A DNA stretch of 64,000 bases from Nocardioides conyzicola. Its GTDB lineage: Bacteria; Actinomycetota; Actinomycetes; Propionibacteriales; Nocardioidaceae. The stretch is from the NCBI RefSeq assembly GCF_039543825.1, contig NZ_BAABKM010000002.1, positions 1,086,133-1,150,132 of the forward strand. Reading direction: 5' to 3'. Numbering within the stretch: position 1 is the stretch's first letter; every line of letters begins with the position of its first letter. The notes beneath the pieces are model-generated. The model did no database searches. It worked only from the letters and a program-made list of their open reading frames with translations, and had not been told where the DNA came from. Shown here piece by piece: positions 16,672-26,980 of this stretch. The translations under genes were made by a program, and so were the position numbers.

Positions 16672-17613
16672 GTGCAGTTCGGCCAGTACCCCGCGCCGGG
16701 GCACGTCGTCGCCCACCTCAGCGATCCCCACCTGCTCGCCGGCAAGCGGTTGTACGGCGAGGTGGACACCGAGGTCGGGCTCGCCCTGGCACTGGCGCGG
16801 ATCGCCCGCGTCGACCCGCTGCCCCAGGTGCTGGTCTTCACCGGCGACCTCGCGGACAAGGCCGAGCCGGCGGCGTACGCCCGGCTCCGCGAGCTCGTCG
16901 AGCCCCTGGCCGCGGAGATGGGCGCCCAGGTCGTCTGGGTGATGGGCAACCACGACGAGCGGGCGCCGTACGCCGCCGAGCTGTTCGGCGAGACCGTCCC
17001 CGAGGGCGCCGCGCCGACCCAGGACCGCGTGTACGACGTCGCGGGGCTGCGGATCGTGTCGCTCGACACCAGCGTCCCCGGCTACCACCACGGCGAGATC
17101 ACCGACGCCCAGCTGGCGTGGCTCGCCGACGTGCTCGCGACGCCGGCGCCGCACGGCACGCTGCTGGCGCTGCACCACCCGCCGATCCCGATCCCGATGA
17201 TGGCCGCCGCGGAGGTCATCGAGCTGCTCGAGCAGGATCGCCTGGCCGCGGTGCTCGAGGGGACCGACGTGCGCTGCATCCTCGGCGGGCACTTCCACTA
17301 CTCGACGTACTCCACCTTCGCCGGCATCCCGGTCTCGGTGGCGTCCGCGACCTGCTACACGTCCGACCCGGCGCCGCTCGAGCGGTTCGTGTCCGGCGTC
17401 GATGGGCACCAGGCGATGACGATGGTGCACCTGTACGACGACCGGGTCGTGCACACGATCGTGCCGGTCGACGAGGCACCCGAGGTGAGCGGCTACTCCT
17501 CCGACGTACGCGCGCAGGTCGAGGCCCTCTCCCCCCACGAGAGGCGAGAGCTGCTCTCGCGCAAGGACTCCCCGCTCTACACCGGCGAGCTCCAGGTCCC
17601 CGGGACGGTCTGA
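16672..17613 (+). CDS. Calcineurin-like metallophosphoesterase (cyclic nucleotide phosphodiesterase type)
   Basis: A 313-aa protein with all five metallophosphoesterase motifs in order: HLSDPH, TGDLAD, MGNHDE, ALHHPP and GGHFHYSTY. These coordinate a dinuclear metal centre. The set and length match the class III cyclic nucleotide phosphodiesterase group (CpdA and Rv0805), so 3',5'-cAMP hydrolysis or a related diester activity is likely but not certain. It sits two bases before a ZIP transporter gene and is probably co-transcribed with it. Confidence 0.88.
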   Translation: MQFGQYPAPGHVVAHLSDPHLLAGKRLYGEVDTEVGLALALARIARVDPLPQVLVFTGDLADKAEPAAYARLRELVEPLAAEMGAQVVWVMGNHDERAPYAAELFGETVPEGAAPTQDRVYDVAGLRIVSLDTSVPGYHHGEITDAQLAWLADVLATPAPHGTLLALHHPPIPIPMMAAAEVIELLEQDRLAAVLEGTDVRCILGGHFHYSTYSTFAGIPVSVASATCYTSDPAPLERFVSGVDGHQAMTMVHLYDDRVVHTIVPVDEAPEVSGYSSDVRAQVEALSPHERRELLSRKDSPLYTGELQVPGTV

Positions 17614-17615
17614 CC

Positions 17616-18341
17616 ATGGTCGCCGCCCTCTTCTGGGGCCTCTTCTCCTCGGCGGCGCTCTACCTCGGCCAGCTGCTCGCGAAGCCGCTCGGGAGGTCGG
17701 AGCGCGCGGTCGGCCTGATGATGGGCTTCGGCGGCGGCACCCTGCTCGCGGCGGTCGCCTACGAGCTGATCCCCGAGTCCAACATCACGGACGGCTGGCA
17801 GATCATCGCCGCGGCCATGATCGGCGCCCTCACCTACTACGTCGGTGACCGGATCATCGACAGCCGTGGTGGCGAGGCCCGGGTGGCCGTCGCCGCCGGC
17901 AAGGGCAAGGGCGGCTCCGGGATGGCGATGTTCCTCGGCGCCCTGCTCGACGGCATCCCGGAGGCGTTCATCCTCGGCCTCGGGCTGGCCCTCGGCGGCA
18001 GCATCAGCCTCGCGTTCCTGGCCGCGATCTTCGTGTCCAACATCCCGCAGGGCCTGGCCGGCACCACGAGCCTGCAGGAGGCGGGGACGCCGGACCGCCG
18101 GATCGCGGTCATGTGGACGCTGCTCACGATCGCCTGTGGCGCGGCCTCCGGGCTGGGCTACCTGATGGCCGACCACCTCAACCACGTCGGCACCTACGCC
18201 AGCGCCTTCGCCGGCGGCGCGGTGCTGATGATGCTCGCCGACTCGATGATCCCGGAGTCCTACCGCCACGGCGGCCGGCTGGTCGGCCTGCTCACCGTCG
18301 TCGGCTTCCTGGCTTCGGGGGTGCTGACCGTTCTGCAGTGA
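17616..18341 (+). CDS. ZIP family metal permease
   Basis: A 241-aa integral membrane protein with about eight hydrophobic segments. The helix-4 motif reads LDGIPEAFILGLGL and helix 5 SNIPQGLAG, matching the ZIP (zinc/iron permease) metal-binding helices except that the usual first His is Asp. A His/Gly/Lys-rich loop, common in eukaryotic ZIPs, is reduced here to AAGKGKGGSG. It probably carries zinc or another divalent metal inward. Its ATG follows the phosphoesterase stop by two bases. Confidence 0.85.
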   Translation: MVAALFWGLFSSAALYLGQLLAKPLGRSERAVGLMMGFGGGTLLAAVAYELIPESNITDGWQIIAAAMIGALTYYVGDRIIDSRGGEARVAVAAGKGKGGSGMAMFLGALLDGIPEAFILGLGLALGGSISLAFLAAIFVSNIPQGLAGTTSLQEAGTPDRRIAVMWTLLTIACGAASGLGYLMADHLNHVGTYASAFAGGAVLMMLADSMIPESYRHGGRLVGLLTVVGFLASGVLTVLQ

Positions 18342-18360
18342 GCTGGGGGCGCGGCGGGTT

Positions 18361-18378
18361 TCCCCGGGTGACCGGGGA
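18361..18378. terminator. Short GC stem-loop between convergent genes
   Basis: TCCCCGG-gtga-CCGGGGA forms a 7-bp stem between the ZIP permease stop and the acyltransferase stop. No T-run follows on either strand, so it is a weak bidirectional terminator candidate. Confidence 0.4.
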
Positions 18379-18408
18379 TTCCTGGGGCGGGTGGGACTCG
18401 CAGCAGCC

Positions 18409-19119
18409 CTACGCCGTCGCCTCGCCCTCGGCCTCGGCGGCGGCCGCGGCGGCCAGGCCGAACGGGCCGTAGAGGACGGGGCGTACGTCGCCGCGGGTGC
18501 CGACCCAGCCGACGCCGGGCTCGAGCCGGCGCAGCACGCGGGCGGGCGCACCGCCGACGACGGTGTGGTCCTCCACGACACCACGCACCACGGAGCCTGC
18601 GGCGACGACGACGTTCCGGCCTATCCGCGCGCCGGGCAGGATGATCGCGCCGTGCCCGATCCAGGTGCCGGAGCCGATCTCCACGGGGTCGTGCGTACCG
18701 AACTGCTCGCCGATCGGGAGCTCGGGGTCCTGGTAGCCGTGGCTGGCGTCGGACACGAAGATGTCCTGGCCGAACCACACGCCGTCGCCGATCACGATCG
18801 ACTCGTGCGCGATGATCGTGCACCGCGCGCCGATGACGCACCGGTCACCGATCACCAGGGCCCGCTCCGGGGCGCGGGTGTCGAGGACGCCGTACCCCAC
18901 GGCCAGGCTGACGTAGCGCCCGACCAGGGTGTCCTCACCGATGTGGATCGAGCGCTGTCCCATGAGGGTGGCCATCGGGTACCCGAGGCTGCTGCCGCGG
19001 CCGAGGCTGCCGAACTGGTCCGCCGCGCGGGTGCCCGGCACGATCTGCCCGACCCGGTCGACCAGGCGCGCCCCGGTCAGCACGGCACTGTTGGCGAGAC
19101 GCCTGGCGATGCTCTTCAC
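18409..19119 (-). CDS. Hexapeptide-repeat acyltransferase
   Basis: A 236-aa left-handed beta-helix protein. Imperfect hexapeptides run from about residue 55 to 190 (IGEDTLVGRYVS, VIGDRCVIGARCTI, IGSGTWIGHGAIIL, IGRNVVVAAGSVV), ending in the classical VVGGAPARVLR. A loop with DASHGYQDPELPIG supplies the usual catalytic His. It most likely transfers an acetyl or acyl group to a sugar or cell-surface compound. A C-terminal Ala/Glu-rich tail follows. It lies downstream of tRNA-Tyr but behind that gene's terminator. Confidence 0.88.
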   Translation of the reverse strand: MKSIARRLANSAVLTGARLVDRVGQIVPGTRAADQFGSLGRGSSLGYPMATLMGQRSIHIGEDTLVGRYVSLAVGYGVLDTRAPERALVIGDRCVIGARCTIIAHESIVIGDGVWFGQDIFVSDASHGYQDPELPIGEQFGTHDPVEIGSGTWIGHGAIILPGARIGRNVVVAAGSVVRGVVEDHTVVGGAPARVLRRLEPGVGWVGTRGDVRPVLYGPFGLAAAAAAEAEGEATA

Positions 19120-19180
19120 AGCCCGGAGGCTAGCGGGCGGACCGGGCGTACGTCGTCGATCGGGTCCGCCCGAAATGAGC

Positions 19181-19212
19181 TGACGCCCCGATCGGCGAGG
19201 ATCGGGGCGTCA
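19181..19212 (-). terminator. Terminator of tRNA-Tyr
   Basis: A perfect 13-bp stem (19181-19193 with 19200-19212, outer bases TGACGCCCC and GGGGCGTCA) and a 6-nt loop lies immediately after the tRNA 3' end. The T-run that follows on the minus strand is short, as usual in high-GC genomes. Confidence 0.75.
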
Positions 19213-19213
19213 G

Positions 19214-19296
19214 TGGCAGGTGAAGGATTCGAACCTTCGTAGGTATACACCGACGGATTTACAGTCCGTTCCCATTGGCCGCTCGGGCAACCTGCC
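19214..19296 (-). tRNA. tRNA-Tyr (GTA anticodon)
   Basis: On the minus strand the gene begins GGCAGGT and ends ACCTGCC plus discriminator A, a perfect 7-bp acceptor stem. The anticodon loop reads ACTGTAAAT with anticodon GTA, the T loop contains GGTTCGAATCC, and there is a long variable arm typical of bacterial tRNA-Tyr. CCA is not encoded. Confidence 0.95.
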
Positions 19297-19377
19297 AGGG
19301 ACGTCATCGCTGGCCGTTTGGCTCGGCGACAACAAGGCGAAACAATAGCGCAGCCCCCGCGGCAGACGAAAACCCAC

Positions 19378-19396
19378 GCACCCCTTCTCGGGGTGC
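19378..19396 (+). promoter_or_regulatory. Hairpin in the yajQ leader
   Basis: GCACCCC-ttctc-GGGGTGC forms a 7-bp stem ending seven bases before the GGAGGAG ribosome binding site of yajQ. It could be an attenuating or stabilising leader structure; nothing more can be read. Confidence 0.35.
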
Positions 19397-19415
19397 CGCA
19401 GACGGAGGAGTGAAG

Positions 19416-19907
19416 ATGGCCGACTCGTCGTTCGACATCGTCAGCAAGATCGACCGCCAGGAGGTCGACAACGCGCTCGGCCAGACGGCCCGCGAGATCG
19501 CGACCCGGTTCGACTTCAAGGGCACCGGCGCCACCATCGAGTGGCAGGGAGACGAGGCGATCGAGATCTCCGCCTCCGCCGACGACCGCGCGAGCGCCGT
19601 GCTCGACGTCTTCAAGGACAAGCTGATCAAGCGCCAGCAGAGCCTGAAGATCCTCGACGCCTCGGAGCCGCGGCAGTCCGGGCAGCAGTCCAAGATCACC
19701 ATCGCGCTCAAGGAGGGCATCTCGTCCGAGGACGCCAAGAAGATCTCCAAGCTGATCCGCGACGAGGGCCCCAAGGGCGTCAAGGCGCAGATCCAAGGCG
19801 ACGAGCTGCGGATCTCCTCCAAGAAGCGCGACGACCTCCAGGCCGTGCAGGCCCTGGTGAGGGCGCAGGACTACGACTTCGCGGTGCAGTTCACCAACCG
19901 CCGATGA
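19416..19907 (+). CDS. YajQ family nucleotide-binding protein
   Basis: A 163-aa protein with the full YajQ signature: [17 protein letters not shown] at the N-terminus, ATRFDFKGT, and [18 protein letters not shown] towards the C-terminus. Members bind nucleotides; some bind cyclic-di-GMP and act with a transcription factor. Its role in actinobacteria is not settled. A strong GGAGGAG lies 5 nt upstream. The gene is divergent from tRNA-Tyr and followed by a lipoprotein gene after 12 bp. Confidence 0.93.
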   Translation: MADSSFDIVSKIDRQEVDNALGQTAREIATRFDFKGTGATIEWQGDEAIEISASADDRASAVLDVFKDKLIKRQQSLKILDASEPRQSGQQSKITIALKEGISSEDAKKISKLIRDEGPKGVKAQIQGDELRISSKKRDDLQAVQALVRAQDYDFAVQFTNRR

Positions 19908-19919
19908 GCCGTTGAGCCG

Positions 19920-20993
19920 TTGAGGCGCGGACGCCGGCTCCCGGTGCTGCTGCTCGTGGTCGCCCTGGCGGCCACGGGCTGCACGAGTGACGGCGCAGGG
20001 ACGGACGCGGTTGGCTCGACCGACCCGTCGTCCCCCGCGCGCCCGGCCGCCCAGCACGCGGAGCCGCCGGCACCGTTCCGAGCGGCGACGACCGAGGCGC
20101 CGCCGGGCTACGTGCTCGCCCAGTGCTCGGACCTGCGCCGGCAGGACAAGAACTCGGGGCTGGCGGTGCGCTTCCTCGTCCCGCCCGGCTACCACGCCAC
20201 CGACCGCGACGGCGCCTCGTGCGGCTTCGGGGCCGGCTTCGGCACCGAGTTCTACGTCGGCTTCGACCCGCGGACGACGCTGAAGTCCGACAAGGAGACC
20301 ACCGTCGACCCGTTCGAGGACGAGGGCGGCGACGACTCCGTCAGCGACATCTCGTACGTCGCGGACACCCCGGTGTACGGCCGTCATCGCGGCGAACGCC
20401 TGGACTACTACTGCTACTGCGACGGCCAGGACCTCGACGAGCGCTCGGTCCAGGCACGCGGCGTGCGGCTCAGCTGGACGACGCCGCACGGGCAGCAGCG
20501 ACGACACGAGGCGGCGTACGACGTCGTGACGGCCAGCATGGCGCTGGTCCGCAGCGACCGGAGCACCTGCCGCTCACGCGGCCGGACGACGCTCTTCCGG
20601 CCACCGATCCCGCAGACCGAGTCGATCGACAACTACAGCGCGGCCTGCCACCTCTACCTGCGGCCGGGCCGCAACGCGCTCCAGCGGTACGCCGAGCTCG
20701 AGCTGCGGCCACGGACCACGCTGGCCGAGCGCGCCGCCGTCCTGCGGCAGCGCAAGCACGTCGCGGGGGTGCGCTACGAGCCCGGCGCGGCGACCCTCGG
20801 TGGTCAGCCGGCCGACCGGCTGGTCTGGGTGATGGTGCGGGAGAAGCCGGGTCAGTACGGCGAGCCGGCCGGACGCTGGCGCGCCGTGACCGTCGGCACT
20901 GCCGACGCATGGGCGACCTGGACCGCGCCACCGAGCCGGTGGCGGACCGAGTCGAAGGACGCGCAGCGCTTCTTCGACTCGATCCGCCCCTGA
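19920..20993 (+). CDS. Predicted lipoprotein, unknown function
   Basis: A 357-aa secreted protein. RRGRR, a hydrophobic stretch and lipobox LAATGC place the lipidated Cys at residue 21. The mature part has an STDPSSPARPA-type linker then a globular region rich in Cys (about ten residues, including CYCDG) with two similar halves that may be related by duplication (RRQDKNSGLAVRF and LRQRKHVAGVRYE). No family is recognised. The start is TTG with no convincing ribosome binding site; it may be translated by coupling to yajQ. It ends directly against cysA on the other strand. Confidence 0.72.
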   Translation: MRRGRRLPVLLLVVALAATGCTSDGAGTDAVGSTDPSSPARPAAQHAEPPAPFRAATTEAPPGYVLAQCSDLRRQDKNSGLAVRFLVPPGYHATDRDGASCGFGAGFGTEFYVGFDPRTTLKSDKETTVDPFEDEGGDDSVSDISYVADTPVYGRHRGERLDYYCYCDGQDLDERSVQARGVRLSWTTPHGQQRRHEAAYDVVTASMALVRSDRSTCRSRGRTTLFRPPIPQTESIDNYSAACHLYLRPGRNALQRYAELELRPRTTLAERAAVLRQRKHVAGVRYEPGAATLGGQPADRLVWVMVREKPGQYGEPAGRWRAVTVGTADAWATWTAPPSRWRTESKDAQRFFDSIRP

Positions 20994-21974
20994 TCACGCA
21001 GTAGCGGCCCGCACCGACGGCATCGTCAGGGCGCCGGCAGCGGCCGTCACCCAGACCCGGGCGCCGGTCTCGAGACCGAGCTGGCGAGCATGCGTGCGGG
21101 TGAGCACGACCGTGACCTCCTCGCCGTCGTCGGTGAGCACCGTGGCGCGCACCTCGAAGCCGACCCGCAGCAGCCGCGAGATCGTGCCCTCGGCCGCCTC
21201 GGACACCTGCGGCGTCAGGGAGAGGTGCACGTCGTGCGGACGCAGCATCACCCCGTTGAGCGTGGTGATCTCGCCCAGGAAGCCCATGACGAAGTCGTTG
21301 GCGGGCTCGTCGTAGAGCTGGTCCGGCGTGCCGACCTGCTCGACCCGGCCCTCGTTGATGACCACGATCTCGTCGGCGACCTCCATGGCCTCCTCCTGGT
21401 CGTGGGTCACGAACACCGTGGTCACGTGCACCTCGTCGTGGAGTCGGCGCAGCCAGTCGCGCAGCTCCTTGCGGACCTTCGCGTCGAGCGCACCGAACGG
21501 CTCGTCGAGCAGCAGCACGGTCGGCTCGACCGCGAGCGCCCGCGCGAGCGCCATCCGCTGCCGCTGCCCGCCCGAGAGCTGCGAGGGCAGCCGGTGGGCG
21601 AACTGCGAGAGGTGGACGAGCTTGAGCAGCTCGTCGACCTTGTCCGCGATCTCCGCCTTCGGGCGCTTGCGGATCTCCAGGCCGAACGCGACGTTCTTGG
21701 CCACGGTCATGTGCTTGAAGACGGCGTAGTGCTGGAAGACGAAGCCGACGTTGCGCTTCTGGGGCGGCAGCTGGGTCGCGTTGGTCCCCTCGATGTTGAT
21801 CGTGCCGGAGTCGGCCGAGTCGAGGCCCGCGATGATCCGCAGGAGGGTCGACTTGCCGCCGCCGGACGGCCCGAGGAGGGCGGTCAGCTGGCCGGTGGGT
21901 AGGGACACGTTGACGTCGTCGAGCGCGACGAAGTCACCGAACTTCTTGTTGACGCCCTTGATCTCGATACTCAT
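20994..21974 (-). CDS. cysA: Sulfate ABC transporter ATP-binding protein
   Basis: A 326-aa ABC ATPase. Walker [10 protein letters not shown], signature [15 protein letters not shown], Walker [13 protein letters not shown] and the switch His in [10 protein letters not shown] are all present, followed by a C-terminal TOBE-like domain from about residue 230. It energises uptake of sulfate (or thiosulfate) by the membrane pair CysT/CysW. It is the last gene of the cysP-cysT-cysW-cysA order, separated from cysW by 82 bp that hold two small palindromic elements. The ATG at 21974 begins MSIEIKGV, matching the family start. Confidence 0.92.
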   Translation of the reverse strand: MSIEIKGVNKKFGDFVALDDVNVSLPTGQLTALLGPSGGGKSTLLRIIAGLDSADSGTINIEGTNATQLPPQKRNVGFVFQHYAVFKHMTVAKNVAFGLEIRKRPKAEIADKVDELLKLVHLSQFAHRLPSQLSGGQRQRMALARALAVEPTVLLLDEPFGALDAKVRKELRDWLRRLHDEVHVTTVFVTHDQEEAMEVADEIVVINEGRVEQVGTPDQLYDEPANDFVMGFLGEITTLNGVMLRPHDVHLSLTPQVSEAAEGTISRLLRVGFEVRATVLTDDGEEVTVVLTRTHARQLGLETGARVWVTAAAGALTMPSVRAATA

Positions 21975-21998
21975 GCACGTACTCGCTTCGCTCCGTGC
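21975..21998. repeat. Short palindromic element before cysA
   Basis: GCACG and CGTGC flank a 14-nt loop containing CGCTTCGCTC, directly against the cysA start. The loop resembles that of the next element, suggesting one repeat family or a pair of structured mRNA elements in the cysW-cysA spacer. Confidence 0.35.
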
Positions 21999-22031
21999 GC
22001 GCATGAGGCACCCTGCACGCGGTATTGAATG

Positions 22032-22054
22032 ATGAGCTCACTTCGTTCGCTCAT
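22032..22054. repeat. Short palindromic element after cysW
   Basis: ATGAGC and GCTCAT flank an 11-nt loop with CACTTCGTTC, two bases from the cysW stop. Together with the element at 21975-21998 it fills the only sizeable spacer inside the cys operon. Confidence 0.35.
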
Positions 22055-22056
22055 GA

Positions 22057-22887
22057 CTACTTCTGCTCCTTGGGCCGCAACAGGGCGACGACGATCAGGC
22101 ACAACACTGCCGCGAAGACGAGCATGAAGGCCACGGAGTACGCCGTCTCCTGTTGGAAGTTCTGGTACTTCTGCTGGACGAGCACGGTCGCGACCTGGGT
22201 CTCGCCGCCGACGTTGCCGGCGACCACCTTGACGGCGCCGAACTCACCGAGGGCGCGCGCCAGGCTCAGCACGACGCCGTACACGACCGCCCACTTGATG
22301 CCGGGCAGCGTGACCCGGCGGAAGACCTGCCACGCGTTGGCCCCGAGACTGCGCGCGGCCTGCTCCTGGTCGTCGCCGAGCTCCTCGAGCACGGGCACGA
22401 CCTCGCGGATCACCAGCGGCAGGATCACGAAGCAGGTCGCCATGACCATCCCCGGCTTGGCGAAGATGATCTGCAGCCCGTGGTCCTCGAGCCATGGCCC
22501 GAACCAGCCGAAGCGGCCGTTGTAGACCAGCACGAGGGCCAGACCGACCACGACCGGTGAGACCGACAGCGGCAGGTCGATGAGCACGGACAGCGCCCGC
22601 TTGCCCCAGAAGTCGTAGCGCACAAGCAGCAGCGACATCCCCACACCGAAGACGGTGTTGATGATGACTGCCGTCACCGCGATCTGGGCGGTGAGCTTGA
22701 GCGCATGCACGACGTCGGGGTCGGCCAGCGCGTCCTGGATGCCGGTGAAGCCGTCGGCGAAGGTGTGCTTGACGACGTACGCCGTCGGCCAGGCGACCAG
22801 CATCACGAGGTAGACGATGACGAGGAGCCGCAGCACCCACTTGACGACGGTCGACTTGTTGGCGACCGCGTTGCTCGAGCTACTCAC
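22057..22887 (-). CDS. cysW: Sulfate ABC transporter permease CysW
   Basis: A 276-aa permease with about six membrane segments. The EAA loop reads ELGDDQEQAARSLGANAWQVF and is followed by VTLPGIKWAVVYGVVLS and ARALGEFGAV, typical of the CysW half of the channel. It would pair with CysT and CysA to import sulfate. The start overlaps the cysT stop by eight bases, so translation is coupled. Confidence 0.92.
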   Translation of the reverse strand: MSSSSNAVANKSTVVKWVLRLLVIVYLVMLVAWPTAYVVKHTFADGFTGIQDALADPDVVHALKLTAQIAVTAVIINTVFGVGMSLLLVRYDFWGKRALSVLIDLPLSVSPVVVGLALVLVYNGRFGWFGPWLEDHGLQIIFAKPGMVMATCFVILPLVIREVVPVLEELGDDQEQAARSLGANAWQVFRRVTLPGIKWAVVYGVVLSLARALGEFGAVKVVAGNVGGETQVATVLVQQKYQNFQQETAYSVAFMLVFAAVLCLIVVALLRPKEQK

Positions 22888-23725
22888 GTCGGGCCACCCG
22901 TCGCTGGATCACGTCGAGCGCCACGATGGCCAGCAGGGCGACGAGCAGCATGATCGTCGCGACCGCCGCTGCCTGCTCGGTGTTGCCGCCCTCGAGGAAC
23001 GAGAACAGCCGCACCGACACGACCTCGGTCTTGCGCGGCAGGTTGCCGGAGATCAGCACCAGCGCGCCGTACTCGCTGATGCCGCGAGCGAAGGACAGCG
23101 CGGCGCCGGCGAAGATCGCCGGCACCAGCGACGGCAGGATCACCCGTCGGAACGTCGTGAAGCGGGTCGCGCCGAGCGACGCCGCGGCGTCCTCGACGTC
23201 GGTGTCGAGCTCCTCGAGCACCGGCTGCACGGTCCGGACGACGAACGGCAGCGTCACGAACGCGATCGCGAGCAGGACCGCCCACCGGGTGCTGTTGACC
23301 TCGACGCCGATCGGGCTCTCCGGCCCGTAGAGCGAGAGCAGCACCAGGCCGGCGACGATCGTCGGCATCGCGAACGGGACGTCGATGATCAGGTCCAGCA
23401 GTCCCTTGCCGGGGAACCGGTCGCGGACCAGCACCCACGCGATGATCGTGCCCATCACCATGTTGATCGCGGTGATGATCAGCGAGGACACCACGGTCAG
23501 CACGAGGGCCGAGCGGGTGTTGTCGTTGGTGAAGACGTCGGCGAACGTCGAGAGGCCGCCACCGGCGGCCTTGACGATGATCGCGGAGAGCGGGATCAGG
23601 ACCAGCAGGCTGAACCAGATCATGGAGACGCCGAGCCCGAAGGCCGACACCGGGGTCAGAGAACCGGACGAGGCCGACCGGCGCTTGCGCGCCGGCCGGC
23701 CGCCCACTGCGACTGCTGAGGCCAT
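22880..23725 (-). CDS. cysT: Sulfate ABC transporter permease CysT
   Basis: A 281-aa permease with six predicted membrane segments after a basic N-terminal tail (RPARKRRSAS). The EAA loop is DVEDAAASLGATRFTTFRRV and FARGISEYGALVLISGN is a CysT-type block. ATG 23725 shares one base with the cysP stop (TAATG), indicating coupling. It works with CysW as the channel of the sulfate importer. Confidence 0.92.
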   Translation of the reverse strand: MASAVAVGGRPARKRRSASSGSLTPVSAFGLGVSMIWFSLLVLIPLSAIIVKAAGGGLSTFADVFTNDNTRSALVLTVVSSLIITAINMVMGTIIAWVLVRDRFPGKGLLDLIIDVPFAMPTIVAGLVLLSLYGPESPIGVEVNSTRWAVLLAIAFVTLPFVVRTVQPVLEELDTDVEDAAASLGATRFTTFRRVILPSLVPAIFAGAALSFARGISEYGALVLISGNLPRKTEVVSVRLFSFLEGGNTEQAAAVATIMLLVALLAIVALDVIQRRVARRE

Positions 23726-24735
23726 TACTGGCCCGAGTCCGCCTGGATCTTGGTGAGGATGCCGTCGTTCTCGTCGAAGTACTTCGTGTTGGCGTCGGCC
23801 CAACCACCGAAGTCACCGTCGATCGTCAGCAGCTTCGCCGGCTCCGGGAACGGGTCGCTCTCGTCGTTGGCGCCCTTGACCTCGACGTCACCGACGTCGG
23901 TGAGGGGGCGGTAGCCGGTCTCGGCGTACAGCTTCTGGCCGTCCTTGCTCTTCTGGAAGTCGAGGAACGCCTTCGCGGAGTCCGAGGCGTCCTCGGTCAG
24001 GGCGCACGGGTTCTCGATCAGCAGGGTCGAGTCCGGGATGACGTAGTCGAAGTCCTGGCCGCTCTGGCGGGCGAGGATGGCCTCGTTCTCGTAGGAGAGG
24101 AGGACGTCGCCGGTCCCGCTGGTGAAGGCGGTGGTGGCGTCGCGACCCGAGTCGGGCAGCGCGACGACGTTGTCGAAGAAGCTCTTCATGTACGTCTCGG
24201 CGTCGGCGTCGGAGCCGCCCGCGCTGATCACGGAGCCGTACGCCGCGAGGAGGTTCCACTTCGCGGAGCCGGAGGACGCGGGGTTCGGGGTGACGATGCC
24301 GACGCCCGGCTCGGCCAGGTCCGCCCACGTCTTGATGTTCTTGGGGTTGCCCTTCTTCACGACGATGACGACGACGGACGTGGTGCAGATGCCCTTGGTG
24401 TCGTTGTCCTTCCAGTCCTTGGCGACGATGCCCTCGTCGACGAGGCGCGTCACGTCGGGCTCGAGGGACAGGTGGACCTCGTCGGCCTTCTGGCCGGCCA
24501 CGACCGCGCGGCTCTGGTCACCGGAGGCGCCGTACGACCCCTTGACGTCGACGTCCTTGCCGGCGTCGGTGTCGTTGAAGGCGTCGATGACGCCCTCGTT
24601 TGCCTGCTGGAGAACGGAGTAGCCAACGACGTTGACGGTGTCGCCACTGTCGCTGGACGAGTCACTGGAGCACCCCGTCAAGGCCAGCACCCCGGCGGCC
24701 GTGAGGGCCGCCGCAACCTTGATCGTCTTGTTCAT
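23725..24735 (-). CDS. cysP: Sulfate-binding lipoprotein CysP
   Basis: A 336-aa extracytoplasmic binding protein. A short basic N-terminus, hydrophobic core and lipobox LALTGC give a lipidated Cys22. Family blocks include VVGYSVLQQANEGV, SYGASGDQSRAVV, VTPNPASSGSAKWNLLAAYG and TGDVLLSYENEA, as in sulfate/thiosulfate-binding proteins. ATG 24735 is preferred over ATG 24741 because the GGAAAGAG upstream is better spaced to it. It is the first gene of the operon; the promoter region holds palindromes. Molybdate specificity is the main alternative but the motifs favour sulfate. Confidence 0.92.
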   Translation of the reverse strand: MNKTIKVAAALTAAGVLALTGCSSDSSSDSGDTVNVVGYSVLQQANEGVIDAFNDTDAGKDVDVKGSYGASGDQSRAVVAGQKADEVHLSLEPDVTRLVDEGIVAKDWKDNDTKGICTTSVVVIVVKKGNPKNIKTWADLAEPGVGIVTPNPASSGSAKWNLLAAYGSVISAGGSDADAETYMKSFFDNVVALPDSGRDATTAFTSGTGDVLLSYENEAILARQSGQDFDYVIPDSTLLIENPCALTEDASDSAKAFLDFQKSKDGQKLYAETGYRPLTDVGDVEVKGANDESDPFPEPAKLLTIDGDFGGWADANTKYFDENDGILTKIQADSGQ

Positions 24736-24769
24736 CGTCATCTCTTTCCATGCCCCGGAGAAGGGACAC

Positions 24770-24820
24770 TTACTAGGTAATGCCGAGCAGACTAGTCGAC
24801 TTAACTCGATTGGTAGTCAA
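24770..24820 (-). promoter_or_regulatory. Candidate cysP promoter with palindromes
   Basis: On the minus strand TTGACT (24815-24820) and TAGTCT (24789-24794) could be -35 and -10, though the 20-bp spacer is long. GACTAGTC (24790-24797) is a perfect 8-bp palindrome over the -10 and TTACTAGGTAA (24770-24780) is a second one in the leader. A sulfur-responsive repressor is plausible but not identified. Confidence 0.4.
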
Positions 24821-24932
24821 CCTGACCTCATCTTGAGAACGTGTCGTGCGTCACCGATCCACCGAGAGAGACGGCTCCGGGTGGCCCGACCCGCGGACTA
24901 TCGTGGGGAGCCGTGCGCATGGGGCGCGCAGA

Positions 24933-24960
24933 CAGGAACTGGAACGTGTTCCAGTTCCTG
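24933..24960. promoter_or_regulatory. 28-bp perfect palindrome upstream of korA, KstR-type core
   Basis: Two 13-bp arms flank a central GT. The core TGGAACGTGTTCCA (24940-24953) fits TnnAACnnGTTnnA, the pattern described for the TetR-family lipid regulator KstR in mycobacteria. It overlaps the likely -35 (TTCCAG, 24949-24954), which is 18 bp from TACGAT (24973-24978). Binding would therefore repress korAB. The actual regulator is not in the window. Confidence 0.7.
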
Positions 24961-25048
24961 GCGTACCGCGAGTACGATCGAGGGCGTCGTGTGCCCACCA
25001 CGGGCTGGGCGCGACCACGAAGACGCAACAGAGGGAAGTGGGCGCAGA

Positions 25049-26976
<1,928 letters not shown>

Positions 26977-26980
<4 letters not shown>

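Larger units (their letters stand above)
24736..25048. other. Divergent cysP/korA intergenic region
   Basis: This 313-bp gap holds no convincing gene. Its left part (24742-24840) is AT-rich for this genome and carries the cys promoter with small palindromes; its right part (24930-24980) carries the 28-bp palindrome and a candidate korA promoter. Short open frames here lack codon bias and ribosome binding sites. Confidence 0.7.

Noticed and set aside
24736..24840. Riboswitch before cysP
   Set aside because: The leader is too short and shows no SAM-binding core; only short palindromes are visible.
24933..24960. LexA (SOS) box
   Set aside because: The half-sites GAAC and GTTC are 2 bp apart; the actinobacterial LexA box has 4 bp between them.
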